Positions 27,901 to 35,570 of a stretch of 64,000 bases of DNA are shown piece after piece. Origin of the DNA: a virus; IMG/VR virus record IMGVR_UViG_3300027788_000009, positions 1 to 64,000 of that record. One strand, given 5' to 3'. The notes beneath the pieces are model-generated. The model was not told the origin of the DNA and did no database searches. It was given only the letters and a program-made list of their open reading frames with translations. The translations under genes and the position numbers were made by a program. Every line of letters begins with the position of its first letter. Positions within the stretch are counted from its first letter, which is position 1.

Positions 27901-30900
27901 GTTTTTACTATTCAACTATAAGTCAACAGTTACAGAAGATTATTCATTGTTTAACATTGAATATTATAATTCAACTGAACAACAAAATCAAGTACACAAC
28001 GAATACCAACTATTAACAGAAGGTGTTTCAGACAGCTTACCTAGTTTATCATTAGAAAATAAATGGATTGATAGTTTGGTAGGGCGTGATATGCAAGGTA
28101 ATAGAATACCTGCATCAGATCTTCCTGAAAAACAAAAATATGGTATTGCTTTTAGACCAAGACAAAGTATGTTTGTTGAGAGAAGGGCAATCCTAAAAAC
28201 ACTTATTACTAATATTAATAAAGTGCTGCACAACGAAGCGTTTGCAGATTCTATTAATTTTAAAACACTTAATAGTGTAGATGCTGAGCCAAGTGTATTA
28301 CTAAACTTGTATGATACAACAGCAGACACTTATATTGATTTATTAGAAGTTGGTACTACTAGAGTTAAAGCGTGTAAATTAAGGTCAAATATCATTGACA
28401 ACGAAGTTAATTCTATTGATATTATTGATCCGGGCTTTGGTTATAAAATTGCTCCTTCTATCGAATTTGAAGGTGACGGTGTAAACGCAGAAGCAACTAC
28501 TACCATTGATAGCCAAGGTAGAGTAACTGGAGTTACTATTGTAAATCCAGGTAAACTTTACACTACAATTATTACTAAACCAAGACAGTTTAGTGTGTTA
28601 GTTAACAGTGATTCTACAGCACGAGGCTTTTGGAGCATTTACTCATGGGACGATGTAAGAAAAACTTTTTACAGAAGTAGATCTCAAGCGTTTAACACAC
28701 CAGCATATTGGTCCTACGCTGATTGGTGGGATAATGACTTTGGTCCTACATCAAGAATTATTCAAGAAATAATTAGTGTATATCAACTTCCAACTATTGA
28801 GGTTTCAATTGGCGACTTAATCCGTATTAAAGAATATGGCTCCGGCGGCTGGGCAGTGTTTAGAAAAGTTACTGATACTGAAAATGCAGGCCTAAACAAT
28901 TATGTATTAATTGGTAGAGAACTAGGTACTATTCAACTATCGAATTTATTGTATGACGCATCATTAAATGGTGTAGGTTATGATAATGTTGATAGCTTTG
29001 ATATTGACTTTTATGATAAAGAAGTATCATTTGAGTTAAGATACATTATGAAAGCAATTAAAGAAGATATTTGTATTGGTGATTATGCTGTTGAGTGGAA
29101 TAAATTATTCTTTACATCAGTGCGTTATGTATTTGCTGAACAAACATACGTTGATTGGGCATTTAAAACTAGTTTCTTAAATGCAACTCACAATGTTGGA
29201 ACATTAAAACAAAAAACAAATTATAGAAATGACAGTTTAGAAAGTTATTTAGATTATATTAATGAAGTTAAACCATATAGTACAACAGTAAGAGAATACA
29301 TCAGTAAGTATGATACTACTGATACTGCTAATGCAGGTATATCAGACTTTGATTTACCTCCTTACTACTCAACAGAAGCAGGCAAAATTGTTCCTGTGAG
29401 TGCAAACGATAAAATAGTAAGCACATATCCATACAAATATTGGAATGACAATAAAGGATATGAGATTACAGGTGTTAATATTTCTAATAAAGGTGCTGAT
29501 TATACAGAAGCTCCTAGAGTATTGATCACTGGCGGCGGAGGCTCTGGAGCTAAAGCAACAGCATATATTACTAGTGGAAAAGTAGTTGGAATTAGACTAT
29601 CTGAACACGGTGCTGGATACACATCAACCCCAACAGTAACGTTAGTTGGCGGAAATGGTACATCACCTAACACTGCCAACGCTGTTGCTATTCTAGGTAA
29701 CGGTAAAGCACGTTCAATGCAACTTGGTATTAAGTTTGATAGGCTCTCTAAAACAGGACTTTATCAAAACTTTACTCAAGAAGAGAATTTTGTAGCAACG
29801 GGTTCAACTGCGGTGTTTAATTTAACATATCCTCCTACTAGACAAAAGTCAAATATTACAATTATACAGAACGGCCAACTTGTTCTTGACAACGAATACA
29901 ATATTTCGTTGTACACATTAGACTCTGATGTTTATAAACAACTTAAAGGTAAAATTACCTTTAATACACCACCGGCAGCAAGTGATACAATTAAAATTAC
30001 ATATCAGAAAAACGATGAAATTTTAGATAGTGTTAGTAGAATTAACAAATACTATTCTCCGGTCTCAGGCATGCTCGGTGACGAGCTTGACCAGCTTATG
30101 ACAGGAATTGATTTTGGTGGAGTTCAAGTACAAGGAACAACATTTGAAGTAACTGGAGGCTGGGACGCTCTACCTTGGTTTACTGATAGTTGGGATAGTG
30201 TAGAAGCATCGGCTGATTACTACCATGTTGCAGACGGTAGCACACTTGATGTAGTATTACCATACACACCAGCAGACGGTCAAGTAATTAACATCTACTT
30301 AAAACGAGCAGGTATTGTTATACAAGACGATATTCAAGATCTACAAATTGAACAAGGTGTACAAGAACCTCCTACACTTAGAATTGACGATCCAAACTAC
30401 ACAGAAAGTTGGGATTCATCAAGTACTGTTAATCCACATGCACAAATGCCGACATTTGTTGGAGATGGTAGTACTAACATAGTTCATATTGGAGAAAATG
30501 TATCAACACAAACAGGCGATATATTAATATTCCGTCCTGCGGAAAGCGATGGCGCTGTTACTATTAATGATATTAACTTATTAGATACACAATTAACAGG
30601 TGGCACATTGTCAGCAATGGAAGGTGCTTATGCATCAGCAACAGGATTAAGAGCTGAAGATATTGTTATTGATGGCGGCTCATATTTTAGTCCAGAACAA
30701 GTTGCTGCAACTGAAGAAAATGTTCCAGGACAAGTATTAGATAGTTTAAGTATTAAAGTATTTCAAAATACAACAGAGGATAGAGGTGCTCCTTTAAATG
30801 CAACTGTAAAACTTGGCGATGCTACAACAACTGTGTTTGGAATAGGTCAAAAAATTCTAGAATCTAAATCAGTTATTGTATATGTTGATAGTATAAAACA

Positions 30901-32743
30901 ATTACCGGCAACATATGTTGTTAATATTGCATCTAGCACTATTGAATTTTCAACTGCACCTGCATTAAATGCAAAAATTGAAATACTTTCAATTGGATTA
31001 GGCGGCATTGCTATTCTTGATTACCAAGAGTTTATTGCCGACGGCGAAACTAGCTTGTATCTAACAAATGCAAACTACGATGAAACTGCAACTATCTTTG
31101 TAACAGTTAACGGAGTACAAGAAGATACAGGATTTAGAAGTAGTACTAACATACTACCCGAAACACCAGATAGAACATTAGTACAATTTGGTACAAATCC
31201 TGATAGACTTGCAATTATTAAAATTGTTGCATTAGGTGCGTCTACTGATGTTGATAGTACATTACAGTCTTTGATTAGAATTAACCAACAAGAATTTGTT
31301 TATGAAGGTAGTACTAGAAGTTACGATTTAGATAACTTTGTGCAGCTAACTAGAGAAAGCGCATTGGCATCTACTATTGTTGAAGTTAATAATAAGAAAC
31401 TAAAAAGTGCTGATACTATCTATAATGTATACGACGGTGTAGTTAAAAAGTTTATTTTAGGTATTGATCCTATTGCATCATCTGGTTCTATTGTTCCAAC
31501 TAATATTAAAGTTTATATTAACAACGAACTTAGAACATTCATTACAGATTATGTTTATAACGGTACAACTAAAGAATTAGAAATTACTGCTGAAAATCTA
31601 GCAGTGGGTGATGTTATTAAAATTGAAAACAATTTAAATGCACAGTACTCTGTTGTTGGTAATAACATTATTATTAACGATACTACTTCATTAGTTGCAG
31701 GCGACACTATCAACGTAACTTGGTTTAGTGAATATCCGTCAATGCAAATCGTTACTGATCAATTCGCTGGCGGTAGATCATTTTACCCAATTGCGTTCAA
31801 ACCACTTTCAGTAAGTTATGTTTGGATTTATAGAAACGGATCAAAGTTAACTCAGGATATTGATTATCAACTAGATGTAGTTAGAGGAGCAATATACATT
31901 GAAGGCTCAAATGTAACTAGTGATGTTTTTGATATTGTTGCTTTTGGCACAAATGTATTTGCATTACCAAGTGCATACGAAGTCAGCAAAGACATGTTAA
32001 ACAAGAATCATTATACTAGATATGCAATTACTGATAGTCTTGTACTTGATAAAGATTTAAATTATTACGATACTACTATTACATTAACAGATGCGTCAAC
32101 ATTGTTTAATCCACAATCAACTATTAATTCAGCTGGTATTGTTGAGATCAATGGAGAGAAAATTGAATACATGACTAAGCAAGGCAATGTGTTAGGACAA
32201 CTGAGACGTGGCTCGCAGGGTACAGGAATTAATAATGTAACTGTAAAAGGTTCATTTGTAGTTGATCTAAGCAAAAACGAAATTATACCTTACAAAGATG
32301 TACATGAAAGATATGACTTTGTAAGTGATGGCAGTAGTCAGTTAATAGGACCATTACCGTTCGTTCCTAAGCTAAGTACTGTTACAGATTGGTATGCAGG
32401 CGCAATTCCAGCTATTTACGGAAGATGTGATTCGATTGAAGTGTTTGCAGGCGGTAGAAGATTACGCAAGACTTACATTGAAGAATACGATGAAACTCTT
32501 AGCGCAACTAGCCCAATGGGTGATAAAAAAGTTGAAGCTGAATTTAGTGTTGACGGAGATACAGCGTATATTAGGCTAACAACGGTACCATCCGCAGGTA
32601 CACGTATTAGTATTATTAAACAACAAGGAAAAGTATGGTACGATAGAGGCACAACCACTGCTACAACCGGCGCTACGCTGCTTAAAAACAGTTCACCGAT
32701 TAGTCAGTTCATTGCTGCCAAGACATCAAAGTTACCGGAATAA
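18965..32743 (+). CDS. giant 4592-residue baseplate/tail protein at the gp7 position
   Basis: A single uninterrupted frame over 4 times the size of T4 gp7 (1032), which follows gp6 in T4. Visible parts: a gp7-like N-terminal region with SWNPPVNWDKFINYREYYWVP (about 125-145); a cupredoxin-like motif LYRGQTYKFEV (about 184-195); helical region about 780-930; six FG-GAP-type blades beginning near 2169, 2291, 2428, 2564, 2624 and 2704; carbohydrate-binding-like GDIVxYxGxxYxA modules near 220, 1455, 1716, 2198, 2341 and 2459; GxGYxxxPxVxxxGG repeats near 3145 and 3500; and a GxVEINGEKIEY...RRGSQGTG module near 4370-4410. It may combine the wedge role with host-surface binding. Which portion corresponds to gp7 or gp8 is unknown. 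Confidence 0.75.
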   Translation: MADKKKFPKSDIPIRNSSDFLPTVFQTPANKKFLSGVLDPLVQPGVVDKTVGYIGKRYGKTYNGKDVYLDNDQTLRSRYQLEPGITVEENQEVKKFNDYIDLKSMLEFFGNTNERDDKTTEQEHYSWNPPVNWDKFINYREYYWVPAGTPSVDVYGQASNIQSTYKVKTGINSWVLSPDNITDNPDITLYRGQTYKFEVNSPQEGFYIRSNYDTGSLIFNPNKAYFAGELAVFDGKLWKCINNTSILDGSSITVDSQDWKLEANDAAFASLLYNQGVEGNGTTVGTITFTVPANSPDILYYQSDVSPNRLGRFIVADIDSNTFINVDKEIVGKKDYTTATGLAFTNGLVVDFRGQVEPAKYANNTWLVEGVGDSITLINFADLVPPPLATDTPEILFDNEGFDTQPFDDATQYPGNKDYITIARNSKDSNPWSRYNRWFHRSVLEQAFRLRGQDFDSLETARAKRPIIEFLPNIQLFNHGAVAKQTVDYVDDFTTDVFSNIEGSEGYNVDGEFLFEGARVLVISDTDNQANNKIYEVKFVKHNNKTQITLKETADSDSVFNEAVLIRRGTANSGRMYHYNGTNWVKSQAKIKANQSPLFDVFDSSGVSFGDAVTYPVSTFVGSNLVSYKVGTGTADTELGFALKYANINNVGDIVFDWNFETDKFVYTLSQTQYTKNTNVGYYKINDMYVNGWIATDKTFLQPIIDSYTLTVADSVAVFETVDWEKLPSNAIINFYLNGEAISTPYTRASSQFTFEKTFAINDVITIKVVADIVPDKGYYEIPVGIEKNPLNEQLKTFTLGQASDHLKSSLEFDKRIVGAIPGVSNLRDLADYQKHSKRFLKHSGFAAVSTMLINDKDLNVVKSLRHAKNAYTVFKQNIIKQSTILEFNDNTADFLDTIIESITKTKTIDSPFADSDMIGAGAFTSTKYIVADIGITTFTLTENFNLDTLSRRAVYVYLNDNQLLVNTDYTINSAFGFIDISTTLEEDDRIEIREYVSTAFSHVPPTPTSIGVYPKFKPEMYLDDTYRTPKNVIQGHDGSKTTSYDDFRDDLLLEFEYRIYNNIKQQYDPAVFDIDKALGGYYGNATFTKEELDSVINQEFLSWVQNTNLSYTVNDAFVDGEPFTYTYSNMTDPTGTVNLPGYWRGVYKHFYDTDRPHTHPWEMLGFTEKPTWWDTEYGAAPYTNGNLVLWEDIQAGKIAQGTTAGIYPRYARPSILTHIPCDCDGNLLDPLTSGLAGNFQLINNRGSFKLGDVSPVEYAWKSSSEYPFAVTTALALLKPFDYLILNFDRAIAKRNIINQLVHTTTDTFLTLSQLQLPVSGTTQVAGLSYYLSSYIKSQGELISEAQKTISNINVRLTSRLSGFVDQEQQRYLLDSKNPSSSSTSVFIPQENYDIIFNVSSPISSATYSGVIFEKTASGWTINGYDNVNPYFKTYTPYPLQKDPVISVAGTSAAYSEWEAGKTFNNGQIVSYRGVFYRANSTHTQGDTFSEDKLVKLPDLPVDNAVIAQRRRSFNTFDVVNVSYGTEFNTIQSVVDFLLGYQEYLKGQGFNFANYDGTNQVVQDFVTAAKEFMYWSVHNWAQGSILTVSPGATRMDINLAVGVAESLLDGFYDYNVLNADGSALDPQFLDVSRSFQNVEISTTDTTQGIYLLKINYVVKEHVAIFDDKTVFNDTIFDKATGYRQERIKAQGFRTTDWDGDYTSPGFLFDNVSIGTWSPYYDYKLGDIVSYRSYKYTARSNHTSDETFLDSNWTLLDSEPVKQLIPNFDYRINQIEDYFDVSSEGLGKSQRDLARHTIGYQTRSYLENLSEDPTTQFQLYQGFIREKGTNNAVTKLFTKLGADTNTSAVDLNEEWGFRVGQLGGVDQSTKIEIKLETDKFQLNPQPVIIQPSAETTVDRYYRIDKTNFQYAPTPYSTNISPVSYDSKPVKTAGYVKFGQVDFTVTNKDSILDLDISLVNDNSHIWVTFDGPSWTVLRANTVYDLKITNVTSNDDNEVTFDFDKAHMLKVDDMFGITTIVGLNKFWKVKAATTTSITVQHTETFDAADGYDPSTATYPMLLTTARFGSYESMNPEHVALLTNGSKVFVDSNVNGRWEVAEKTKQFTPSKIIDFGITTPESVGKKTVYSDLLKQAIVGIPDEGKVGIYVKTATGLSSKQLLEPPVWAQSAATGSFGNEIAISPDSEWLVVGAPLASGITSNYKGAFNVNANYLIGDIVLYAGRLYKATDNIQGDGSTIDVYSNEWTEVQNIKAVSSGSNAGDFETGAMFIYQYGSQQWNLIDIQVSPRFYARERFGSKITLSKDTAGTYFMAVSAPGSQDNKGRVYLYTYNATDGWRLDYNKNYRGTYAADDSTFYPKGSIVYSNGEMWKALVDNVSDGSSLTLYSNDWQVMDPVTTGASLPQSLATGDDGSTLDAGILDENQILEMVKQDDRFGTSLAMNYNGTILAVGAPNSDGQYFPNYKGLWKNNYEYKHGDVVKFQSTYHQLQNEGPNAVGADSTIRSYNELPDAGQPWVNVGDSTDTASGKVFLYKKDTNSGAYNLIQQINADSLPYLSDLDASEVISSGDKFGFAIALDYTGNTLVVTSPLADKNFQNQGSAYVFKYDSDSTEYAYRLKQKLTSFTNYPNEMFGQDISISSGTEIIAVGATNSPYALQTRFDASQTSFDRTRTRFKDYDGFAGAVYVFEKKGTSETFFLTEKLDDALSLNESFGYSISASRDAILVGSPGYISPAPHGVNIAFEGDKTGTVRLFEKTTNSNSLNIIGSQPLTVDIDKFKRLSLYDTVDDTKIIDIEIFDPAKLKLLAAAERELSFKVPYDPAIYSNGTATDAVIDSSICWKSSNVGKLWWDISTAKWYDYEQGDASYRIGSWGALAPGASIDIYEWVESKLLPSEWAILADTNEGVPLGISGQPLYADDSAYCVRQDYNPNTGLQTETLYYFWVKGKVTVPSNTDRDISAADVFNLINDPSALGQTYAAFIDTDKFLLFNYKSTVTEDYSLFNIEYYNSTEQQNQVHNEYQLLTEGVSDSLPSLSLENKWIDSLVGRDMQGNRIPASDLPEKQKYGIAFRPRQSMFVERRAILKTLITNINKVLHNEAFADSINFKTLNSVDAEPSVLLNLYDTTADTYIDLLEVGTTRVKACKLRSNIIDNEVNSIDIIDPGFGYKIAPSIEFEGDGVNAEATTTIDSQGRVTGVTIVNPGKLYTTIITKPRQFSVLVNSDSTARGFWSIYSWDDVRKTFYRSRSQAFNTPAYWSYADWWDNDFGPTSRIIQEIISVYQLPTIEVSIGDLIRIKEYGSGGWAVFRKVTDTENAGLNNYVLIGRELGTIQLSNLLYDASLNGVGYDNVDSFDIDFYDKEVSFELRYIMKAIKEDICIGDYAVEWNKLFFTSVRYVFAEQTYVDWAFKTSFLNATHNVGTLKQKTNYRNDSLESYLDYINEVKPYSTTVREYISKYDTTDTANAGISDFDLPPYYSTEAGKIVPVSANDKIVSTYPYKYWNDNKGYEITGVNISNKGADYTEAPRVLITGGGGSGAKATAYITSGKVVGIRLSEHGAGYTSTPTVTLVGGNGTSPNTANAVAILGNGKARSMQLGIKFDRLSKTGLYQNFTQEENFVATGSTAVFNLTYPPTRQKSNITIIQNGQLVLDNEYNISLYTLDSDVYKQLKGKITFNTPPAASDTIKITYQKNDEILDSVSRINKYYSPVSGMLGDELDQLMTGIDFGGVQVQGTTFEVTGGWDALPWFTDSWDSVEASADYYHVADGSTLDVVLPYTPADGQVINIYLKRAGIVIQDDIQDLQIEQGVQEPPTLRIDDPNYTESWDSSSTVNPHAQMPTFVGDGSTNIVHIGENVSTQTGDILIFRPAESDGAVTINDINLLDTQLTGGTLSAMEGAYASATGLRAEDIVIDGGSYFSPEQVAATEENVPGQVLDSLSIKVFQNTTEDRGAPLNATVKLGDATTTVFGIGQKILESKSVIVYVDSIKQLPATYVVNIASSTIEFSTAPALNAKIEILSIGLGGIAILDYQEFIADGETSLYLTNANYDETATIFVTVNGVQEDTGFRSSTNILPETPDRTLVQFGTNPDRLAIIKIVALGASTDVDSTLQSLIRINQQEFVYEGSTRSYDLDNFVQLTRESALASTIVEVNNKKLKSADTIYNVYDGVVKKFILGIDPIASSGSIVPTNIKVYINNELRTFITDYVYNGTTKELEITAENLAVGDVIKIENNLNAQYSVVGNNIIINDTTSLVAGDTINVTWFSEYPSMQIVTDQFAGGRSFYPIAFKPLSVSYVWIYRNGSKLTQDIDYQLDVVRGAIYIEGSNVTSDVFDIVAFGTNVFALPSAYEVSKDMLNKNHYTRYAITDSLVLDKDLNYYDTTITLTDASTLFNPQSTINSAGIVEINGEKIEYMTKQGNVLGQLRRGSQGTGINNVTVKGSFVVDLSKNEIIPYKDVHERYDFVSDGSSQLIGPLPFVPKLSTVTDWYAGAIPAIYGRCDSIEVFAGGRRLRKTYIEEYDETLSATSPMGDKKVEAEFSVDGDTAYIRLTTVPSAGTRISIIKQQGKVWYDRGTTTATTGATLLKNSSPISQFIAAKTSKLPE

Positions 32744-32746
32744 ATA
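32739..32746 (+). promoter_or_regulatory. late-promoter-like AATAAATA box
   Basis: AATAAATAC overlaps the stop codon of the giant gene and lies 26 bases before ATG 32772. If transcription starts about six bases after the box, the ATG at 32751 would be at the transcript's first base, which supports the 32772 start. Confidence 0.5.
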
Positions 32747-32771
32747 CACTATGAAACTGGAAGATAAACAC

Positions 32772-33413
32772 ATGTCAGATAAACAAAATAAAACGCCAAA
32801 CAAACCTGGATTAAATGAGACCGGAGGGTTCCATTTTGAAGGGCATATTAAGATCTTCGATCCAGAAACAGGAGAAGTGTTTCAGGATAAGCGCAATGCT
32901 ATTCATTATGAAAATATGAGTGTTGCAATAGTTAACAGTCTTTCAAATCAAGGGATAGGCACTGTCTACGAAATGGCGTTTGGTAGCGGCGGTACTACTG
33001 TTGATCCTACAGGCTTAATTACATATCTAACACCTAACACAATCGGTGCAAACTCCAGTCTTTATAATCAAACATATACTAAAGTTGTTGATCAAAACTC
33101 AATTGCTAATGCTGACCCAGTAAGAAATAAAATGGAAATTAGACATATTAGCGGAGCAACATATAGTGATATTGTTATAACTTGTACATTAGATTACGGT
33201 GAGCCAGACGATCAACAAGCATTTGATAATAGTGTTGACATGGACAGTAACTTTGTTTTTGACGAGCTTGGACTTAAATGGTATGATCCAGTAGGAACAG
33301 GCAAACTTTTAACACATGTAGTTTTCCACCCAGTTCAAAAGTCGCTAAACAGACTCTTACAAATTGATTACACAATTAGGGTACAGAGCTTAACCGGCTT
33401 TACGGAGGTTTAA
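32772..33413 (+). CDS. conserved virion structural protein, function unknown
   Basis: A 213-residue protein. I chose ATG 32772 because GGAAG lies eight bases upstream and an AATAAATA box would initiate just before it; an in-frame ATG at 32751 and a TTG at 32712 are less likely. The N-terminus (GGFHFEGHIKIFDPETGEVF) and the block YEMAFGSGGTTVDPTGLITYL are of the kind found in structural proteins of marine T4-likes that follow the wedge genes. Mostly beta-rich, no membrane segment. It may be a fibre-attachment or collar protein; there is no direct evidence. Confidence 0.65.
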   Translation: MSDKQNKTPNKPGLNETGGFHFEGHIKIFDPETGEVFQDKRNAIHYENMSVAIVNSLSNQGIGTVYEMAFGSGGTTVDPTGLITYLTPNTIGANSSLYNQTYTKVVDQNSIANADPVRNKMEIRHISGATYSDIVITCTLDYGEPDDQQAFDNSVDMDSNFVFDELGLKWYDPVGTGKLLTHVVFHPVQKSLNRLLQIDYTIRVQSLTGFTEV

Positions 33414-33416
33414 TAG

Positions 33417-35558
33417 ATGCCATATATTGTTAATTTTACAGACAGCGAAAACAAAACTCCAATTACAGTTTTCGATAATACGTCTAGTCAGGATACTAGT
33501 TTAACATTTCCAGGACGTAACGTTACTGGATACGGACAAATTATTGCTGAAAACTTTCTTTCTGTTTTAGAAAACTTTGCAAGTGCTAATGCACCAGTTA
33601 ATCCAGTCGAAGGCCAGTTATGGTACGATACTACTAACGGTGTACTACAATTATTTGATAACACTGCATGGAAAGCAGCATCAAACATTCAAAAGAGTGT
33701 TACTGAGCCAAGCGTAGAAAATTCTAAAGTTGGTGAACTTTGGGTTGATACAACAAACCAGCAGCTAAGAATTTACACAGGAACTAGATGGCTATTAGTT
33801 GGACCAGCAGAAAGTTCAATTGACGGTTTACGATACGGCCCAGCAGTTGAAAATATTGCAGACTCAGATAACCAAACAAAAAGTATTTTAACTTTATATA
33901 TTGCTGACCAACCGATTGTTGTTGTTTCAAAAGATTCATTTACTCCTAAAGTTAATATTAAAGGATTTGCAACTATTAAAGCAGGTCTTAATGTTGCTAC
34001 TCCTGCAAACGACACAGAAAGAACTGAATTTGCTTCATTATTCTTAGGCGGCAACCTTCCTAAACTAATTGGTACTGCAAAAAATGCAGATGCGTTAAAC
34101 ATAGGCGGAGTTGAAGTATCAGCAGGTAAGTTTTTAAGAAGCGATATTATTAATACAACTGATTTTGGTTTTAATGTTAGAAATAATGCAGGTTTAACTA
34201 TTGGAGTTGACGGTAACTTCCAAGTAACAACATCAGCAACAGCAGCAAAGATTTATAATTCAGCAGCAGGTAGTTCATTAGATCTACAAATTAACAGAAA
34301 CGGCATTCCAACTACAATTCTTAGAGTGCTTGATAATAAAATTGGCATTAACCTTGCTGCTCCAGAAGAAGCACTTGATGTTGACGGTAATTTTGGATTA
34401 ACTGGCGCAATTAAGATCACTAACGTTGCTGAAACAACAAACTTATCAACAGGTAGTATTATTACAGCAGGCGGTATTGCTGTTGCTAAAAATATTTTAG
34501 TTGGCGGCGCAGCAGATATTACTGGCACGATTAAATCACAGACTTTAAGACCGCAAACAAATGACACATATAATGTTGGTGAAGAGACTAATCGGTGGAA
34601 CACAGTATATGCTAAATCAATTAAAGCTGATGAAATTATTGGTACAATTAACGGTAACATTACAGGTAATGCTAATACTGCAACAAACTTAAAAAATGTT
34701 ACTAGTTTTTCACTTGTAGGTGACGTTGTGTCGCCAGCAGTACAATTTGACGGACAAGTTGGAAACTATACTAAAACTTTCCAAACTACACTAACAGCTA
34801 ACATTGTTAAAGATAGAGATGAACCAGCACCAAACATATCAGATAAAAATGATTTTTTGCTGGTATACAGATCTTCAGCAGAAGCTGGAGGCGCAACTGG
34901 GCTATTAAAACAAACTAGAGATACATTCGTCGGCGACTTAGGTATTCCACTAGGCGGTATTATGCCATATGCAGGATCAGCAACACCCAATGGTTTTTTA
35001 TTATGTGATGGTGGCGAAGTTGAAAGATCTAAGTTTCCAGAATTGTTTGACATTATTGGAACAACATATAACGGATCAGCAGCACTTAACGGTGTAGGAA
35101 CATTTAGACTTCCAGACTTACGTGGACGTTTTGCATTAGGTAAACATAATATGGATAACAATATTAATGTTCCAAATGCAATTGGCGGATTTGTTGACAA
35201 TGGCGGCGGTGAACCAAGCCCATCAAGAGTTGAAGGTACAGAAGCTCAAACACTTGCAGGCGCAGCTGGTGCATCTGCGGTAGGACTAACACTTGGCAAC
35301 TTACCAGATCACGAACACAACATGACAGCAAACGGAGTTCAATACTCGGCAGTTAGAATTGACTCTGCTATTGTTAGCCCAGGTACAACTGGATTAGGTC
35401 CAACAGCAGTTGGCCAAGCACAGTACTTGCAACAGTCCGGCGGTATTAAAAAGCCAAGCACTGACTTTGCATTAGGTTCGTTAGTGGGTATTATGAATCC
35501 GTATTTAACACTTAACTATATTATACGATCTGGACCACCAGCGTTTACAACGACATAA
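33417..35558 (+). CDS. tail fibre with phage tail collar domain (fibre paralogue 1)
   Basis: A 713-residue fibre. Residues 1-150 are a domain shared with three other genes in this window: SLTFPGRNVTGYGQIIAENFLSVLENFAS, then PVEGQLWYDTTNGVLQLFDN.AW, then a second GELWVDTTNQQLRIYTGTRWLLVGP. The middle is a beta-repeat shaft. Near 525-600 is the collar domain (GGIMPYAGSATPNGFLLCDG...FRLPDLRGRFALG) of short tail fibres such as T4 gp12. A histidine pair in LPDHEHNM (about 640) resembles the collar's metal-binding site. The start has a strong GGAGG. Confidence 0.85.
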   Translation: MPYIVNFTDSENKTPITVFDNTSSQDTSLTFPGRNVTGYGQIIAENFLSVLENFASANAPVNPVEGQLWYDTTNGVLQLFDNTAWKAASNIQKSVTEPSVENSKVGELWVDTTNQQLRIYTGTRWLLVGPAESSIDGLRYGPAVENIADSDNQTKSILTLYIADQPIVVVSKDSFTPKVNIKGFATIKAGLNVATPANDTERTEFASLFLGGNLPKLIGTAKNADALNIGGVEVSAGKFLRSDIINTTDFGFNVRNNAGLTIGVDGNFQVTTSATAAKIYNSAAGSSLDLQINRNGIPTTILRVLDNKIGINLAAPEEALDVDGNFGLTGAIKITNVAETTNLSTGSIITAGGIAVAKNILVGGAADITGTIKSQTLRPQTNDTYNVGEETNRWNTVYAKSIKADEIIGTINGNITGNANTATNLKNVTSFSLVGDVVSPAVQFDGQVGNYTKTFQTTLTANIVKDRDEPAPNISDKNDFLLVYRSSAEAGGATGLLKQTRDTFVGDLGIPLGGIMPYAGSATPNGFLLCDGGEVERSKFPELFDIIGTTYNGSAALNGVGTFRLPDLRGRFALGKHNMDNNINVPNAIGGFVDNGGGEPSPSRVEGTEAQTLAGAAGASAVGLTLGNLPDHEHNMTANGVQYSAVRIDSAIVSPGTTGLGPTAVGQAQYLQQSGGIKKPSTDFALGSLVGIMNPYLTLNYIIRSGPPAFTTT

Positions 35559-35570
35559 GGCGAGATATAA

